From: Verrucomicrobiota bacterium
GTDB lineage: Bacteria > Verrucomicrobiota > Verrucomicrobiia > Limisphaerales > JACRJZ01
NCBI GenBank assembly: GCA_022711695.1
Contig: JAKLEJ010000145.1
Location: 1 to 8,031, forward strand
Direction of reading: 5' to 3'
Length of the DNA stretch: 8,031 nt
A model generated the notes under the pieces. The model worked only from the letters and a program-made list of their open reading frames with translations, was not told the DNA's origin and made no database searches. Positions 6,281 through 8,031 of the stretch are shown one piece after another. The translations under genes and the position numbers were made by a program. Each line of letters begins with the position of its first letter. Position 1 is the stretch's first letter.

Positions 6281-6320
6281 TGTCCGAAAACAGGACAGGC
6301 CTGACCATGGGGGTGTCCTG
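6281..6320 (+). promoter_or_regulatory. Three-segment alternative pairing element
   Basis: TGTCC (6281-6285), CAGGACA (6291-6297) and TGTCCTG (6314-6320) can form either of two mutually exclusive stems that share the middle segment: 5 bp with a 7-nt loop, or 7 bp with a 16-nt loop. This resembles the layout of a simple attenuator, but the stems are short and there is no adjoining terminator. It lies in the presumed leader of the response regulator gene. Confidence 0.25.
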
Positions 6321-6369
6321 CTCTCGGGCAGGGACGTCAATTCGCGTCCTGGCCGCGAGCGCTTTTTGC

Positions 6370-6396
6370 CCCCCCTGCCGCTTCGCGGGGCGGGGG
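6370..6396. promoter_or_regulatory. GC-rich hairpin upstream of the response regulator
   Basis: A run of C residues and GCCGC pair across a TTC loop with GCGG and GGGGG, giving nine Watson-Crick pairs and one G-T wobble interrupted by mismatches. The self-complementary AGCGCT occurs on both sides (6358-6363 and 6414-6419) and could close an outer stem. The plus strand has no T-run after the hairpin and the minus strand has A rather than T, so it is not a standard intrinsic terminator. Confidence 0.35.
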
Positions 6397-6443
6397 CTCT
6401 TCGCGTCCGCCCCAGCGCTTGACCGTCAGCCGTTTGGCCCGCC

Positions 6444-6872
6444 ATGAACCGGCCCAATTGCATCCTCCTGGTGGACGACGAGGCGCAGGTGCGCGCCGCC
6501 CTGGCGATGATGCTGGGCTTGGACGGACACCGCGTCACCGAGGCCGAAAACGCGCAGGAGGCATTGAGGCTCTTTTCGAGTGGCCAGTTCGACATGGTGA
6601 TCACCGACTTCGCCATGCCGGACATGAAAGGCAACGAACTGGCCGCCCGAATTAAGCGTTTATCTCCCTCCCAGAAGGTTGTCATGATCACCGGGCACGA
6701 GAAACGGCTCGGCCGGGCGGACAACCCCGTCGATGCCATCCTGGAGAAGCCCTTTGGCCTTGAAGAGCTTCGCGAGCTTCTGGCGCGGCTCTCGGCGCCC
6801 GCGGCCAAAGGCCGTCCCCGAGATGGGCGCCGAAAGTCCGGCTCAAGCCCCCAGGCGCGCCGTCCTTCGTGA
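6444..6872 (+). CDS. Stand-alone receiver-domain response regulator
   Basis: 142-residue CheY-like receiver with no recognisable output domain. The alpha/beta receiver fold spans about 5-118. The acidic pair D11/D12 comes after CILLV, the phosphoacceptor is D55 in MVITDFAMPD, the conserved Thr is T83 in MITG, and the Lys is K102 in EKPFGLEELRELL. All catalytic positions are intact, so it should accept phosphate from a histidine kinase. The last 24 residues are basic and low-complexity (KGRPRDGRRKSG), a probable disordered tail. No kinase gene is adjacent. There is no clear Shine-Dalgarno site before the ATG at 6444. The start places the first strand right at the N-terminus, as usual. The stop TGA overlaps a possible upstream GTG start of the next gene, but the likelier start of that gene is 77 bp further on. 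Function could be as a phosphorelay intermediate or a protein-interaction switch; the sequence does not say which. Confidence 0.92.
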   Translation: MNRPNCILLVDDEAQVRAALAMMLGLDGHRVTEAENAQEALRLFSSGQFDMVITDFAMPDMKGNELAARIKRLSPSQKVVMITGHEKRLGRADNPVDAILEKPFGLEELRELLARLSAPAAKGRPRDGRRKSGSSPQARRPS

Positions 6873-6949
6873 CGCGGCGGCAACCGGTCCGATCCAGGCG
6901 TCCGCTTCGCGCTTGCGCGCTCCCGCTCCTTTCCCGTAGAAACAGCGCC

Positions 6950-7876
6950 ATGACATCGACAGGCAAGAGCCGGTCTTCCGGCGGGGCGGGTGGTTTCGAT
7001 TTGCAGGGCTACCTGGCGGAGCAGACCGCGGCGGTCAATCGCGCCCTTGACGGCTTCTTGCCTTCGGAAAAGACCAAGCCGGCCACGATCCACCAGGCGA
7101 TGCGATATTCGCTTTTCGCGGGAGGCAAGCGGCTGCGCCCGGCGTTGTGCCTGGCGGCGGCCCGGGCCTGCGGCGGGCGGGCGGCTGCGGCCATGCCGCT
7201 GGCCTGCGCGGTCGAGTGCATCCACAGCTACTCGCTCATCCATGACGATCTGCCGGCCATGGACAACGACGACTACCGTCGGGGCAAGCTGACCAACCAC
7301 AAGGTCTATGGCGAGGGAATCGCCATTTTGGCGGGCGACGCCCTGCTGACCCAGGCGTTCGAGATCGCCGCCCTGGCCAAAGCCACGGCCCGCTATTCGT
7401 GTCGCGATTTGGTCCTGGAACTGGCTCGCGCGGCCGGCTCCCTCCAACTGATCGCCGGCCAAGTGGCGGACCTGGAAGGCGAGGGGCGCAAGACCTCGGC
7501 GCGGGAGCTGCGCTACATCCACGAGCGCAAGACCTCGGCGCTGCTCTGCTGCGCGGTTCGCCTGGGAGGCATGAGCGCCAACTGTGCCGCCGCCCAATTG
7601 CGGGCGCTGACGGAGTTCGGCTACCACGTGGGCCTGGCGTTTCAGGTCATCGACGACATTCTGGATGTGACGCAGACGAGCGAGCAACTGGGCAAGACCG
7701 CGGGCAAGGACATCAAGGCCCAAAAGGCCACCTATCCCTCGATCGTGGGCCTGGAGAAATCCCGGCGGATTGCCCGCCAGCTCACCGAGCGCGCCTTTGC
7801 CGCGCTCGAGCCCCTGGGCAGCCGGGCGCGCGCGCTCCACGCGCTGGCCCGCTACCTGTTGGCGCGGGACAAGTGA
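6950..7876 (+). CDS. ispA: Farnesyl / geranylgeranyl diphosphate synthase (IspA-type polyprenyl synthetase)
   Basis: Cytoplasmic all-alpha trans-prenyltransferase that condenses isopentenyl diphosphate with allylic diphosphates, supplying C15/C20 precursors for quinones, undecaprenyl phosphate and other isoprenoids. Visible motifs are FAGGKRLRP (56-64), the first Asp-rich motif HDDLPAMDNDDYRRG (98-112), the conserved lysine-containing HERKTSALL (191-199), and the second Asp-rich motif FQVIDDILDV (231-240) with the GKD(I)K patch at 252-256. The two-residue insertion in the first motif and the preceding IHSYSLI closely resemble bacterial IspA. From the ATG at 6950 the protein has 308 residues, near the usual 295-300. 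An alternative in-frame GTG at 6869 would overlap the preceding stop and add 27 Arg-rich residues with no family counterpart, so it is not preferred. Neither start has a clear Shine-Dalgarno site. Same-strand spacing to the response regulator is 77 bp, so co-transcription is possible. Product chain length cannot be fixed from sequence alone. Confidence 0.94.
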   Translation: MTSTGKSRSSGGAGGFDLQGYLAEQTAAVNRALDGFLPSEKTKPATIHQAMRYSLFAGGKRLRPALCLAAARACGGRAAAAMPLACAVECIHSYSLIHDDLPAMDNDDYRRGKLTNHKVYGEGIAILAGDALLTQAFEIAALAKATARYSCRDLVLELARAAGSLQLIAGQVADLEGEGRKTSARELRYIHERKTSALLCCAVRLGGMSANCAAAQLRALTEFGYHVGLAFQVIDDILDVTQTSEQLGKTAGKDIKAQKATYPSIVGLEKSRRIARQLTERAFAALEPLGSRARALHALARYLLARDK

Positions 7877-7935
7877 AGGGGAAGGGTTGGCTGAGCGATC
7901 GTGTGGCTGTTTCCTGCCGCCAGGGATGACGCGCT

Positions 7936-8031
7936 TCAGGCCGCGCGCGCATCGAGGCCCCGGCCAAACCCGAATGCGCCGCCCTTTTCGACCTGGCTGG
8001 CGCCGCAATCCGCGCACATTCGCCAGGGCGG
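7936..8031 (-). CDS. Possible C-terminal end of a convergent gene, 5' part off the window
   Basis: An open frame enters from the right edge on the minus strand and runs 31 codons to a TGA at 7936-7938. The visible peptide includes MCADCGASQVEKGG and ends FGFGRGLDARAA. CADCG is a CxxC arrangement of the sort seen in zinc ribbons. Most third codon positions are G or C, consistent with coding in this genome. The tail-to-tail placement with the prenyl synthase leaves about 59 bp between the stops. I do not recognise the family, and 31 codons are too few to exclude a chance open frame. Confidence 0.35.
   Translation of the reverse strand, partial: PPWRMCADCGASQVEKGGAFGFGRGLDARAA

Larger units (their letters stand above)
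6096..6443. other. 348-bp non-coding region between fucosidase and response regulator
   Basis: No convincing gene in either direction. Right after the fucosidase stop are overlapping GC-rich palindromes (GCCAGC/GCTGGC at 6103-6115, GCTGGCCAGC at 6110-6119, CTGGC/GCCAG at 6111-6130). They lack a T-run and are at best a weak 3'-end structure. A sigma-54-like site lies at 6138-6153. From 6281 onward the sequence is rich in short inverted repeats. TCGCG/CGCGA (6342-6358), followed four bases later by TTTTT (6363-6367), is a poor terminator candidate. A strong GC hairpin sits at 6370-6396. Confidence 0.6.

Noticed and set aside
6342..6367. Stem TCGCG/CGCGA followed by TTTTT as an intrinsic terminator for the fucosidase transcript
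   Set aside because: The stem is only 5 bp, the T-run starts four bases after it, and it lies about 250 bp from the stop codon. Too weak to call.
6235..6447. A 70-codon plus-strand open frame whose stop overlaps the receiver start as ATGA
   Set aside because: It starts at GTG immediately next to an AGGA with no spacing, crosses the GC hairpin and the inverted repeats, and its peptide shows no domain. The overlap alone is weak evidence.
5900..8017. A 705-codon open frame on the minus strand, antisense to the receiver and prenyl synthase genes
   Set aside because: Its translation is Arg/Pro/Ala-rich with no motif. Both plus-strand genes beneath it have complete family motifs. Long antisense open frames are expected in GC-rich DNA.
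1..8031. tRNA or rRNA genes, transposase or integrase genes, toxin-antitoxin pairs, defence genes
   Set aside because: Reading both strands showed no cloverleaf, no rRNA-like conserved blocks and no recognisable protein motif of these classes.

Overview
The window is GC-rich bacterial DNA, probably chromosomal. Two large secreted carbohydrate-active enzymes with stacked beta-sandwich modules, GC-rich interspersed repeats between genes and weak Shine-Dalgarno sites suggest Verrucomicrobiota (Limisphaerales/Pedosphaera-like), with Planctomycetota or Lentisphaerota as alternatives. No rRNA, marker protein or other decisive taxonomic signal is present, so this is an inference.

Left to right: (1) a TatD-family metal-dependent hydrolase on the minus strand, cut by the left edge; (2) a spacer of about 240 bp packed with two interleaved short repeat families, one present as an inverted pair; (3) a 921-residue secreted GH99-like/WbsX-type glycosidase on the minus strand, with two N-terminal and one C-terminal beta-sandwich modules that resemble each other; (4) a 234-bp divergent regulatory region holding a perfect 12-bp inverted repeat with 66-nt spacing, several hairpins and a candidate sigma-70 promoter; (5) a 740-residue secreted GH29 alpha-L-fucosidase on the plus strand, with two F5/8C-type modules and a chitobiase/hexosaminidase-C-like module; (6) a 348-bp non-coding stretch with a full match to the degenerate sigma-54 promoter consensus and a structured leader; (7) a stand-alone receiver-domain response regulator; (8) a farnesyl/geranylgeranyl diphosphate synthase (ispA-like); and (9) at the right edge, possibly the last 31 codons of a convergent minus-strand gene.

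The two glycosidases form a divergently transcribed, export-directed pair sharing one intergenic region. The simplest reading is joint degradation of a fucose-containing, perhaps mannose-containing, polysaccharide outside the cytoplasm. No sulfatase, transporter or dedicated regulator is visible. TatD and IspA are housekeeping functions, so this looks like a small carbohydrate locus set among core genes. I found no CRISPR, toxin-antitoxin, phage or recognisable transposase gene. The least explained signals are non-coding: the repeat cluster at 705-871, the inverted repeat at 3724-3813 and the sigma-54-like site at 6138-6153.
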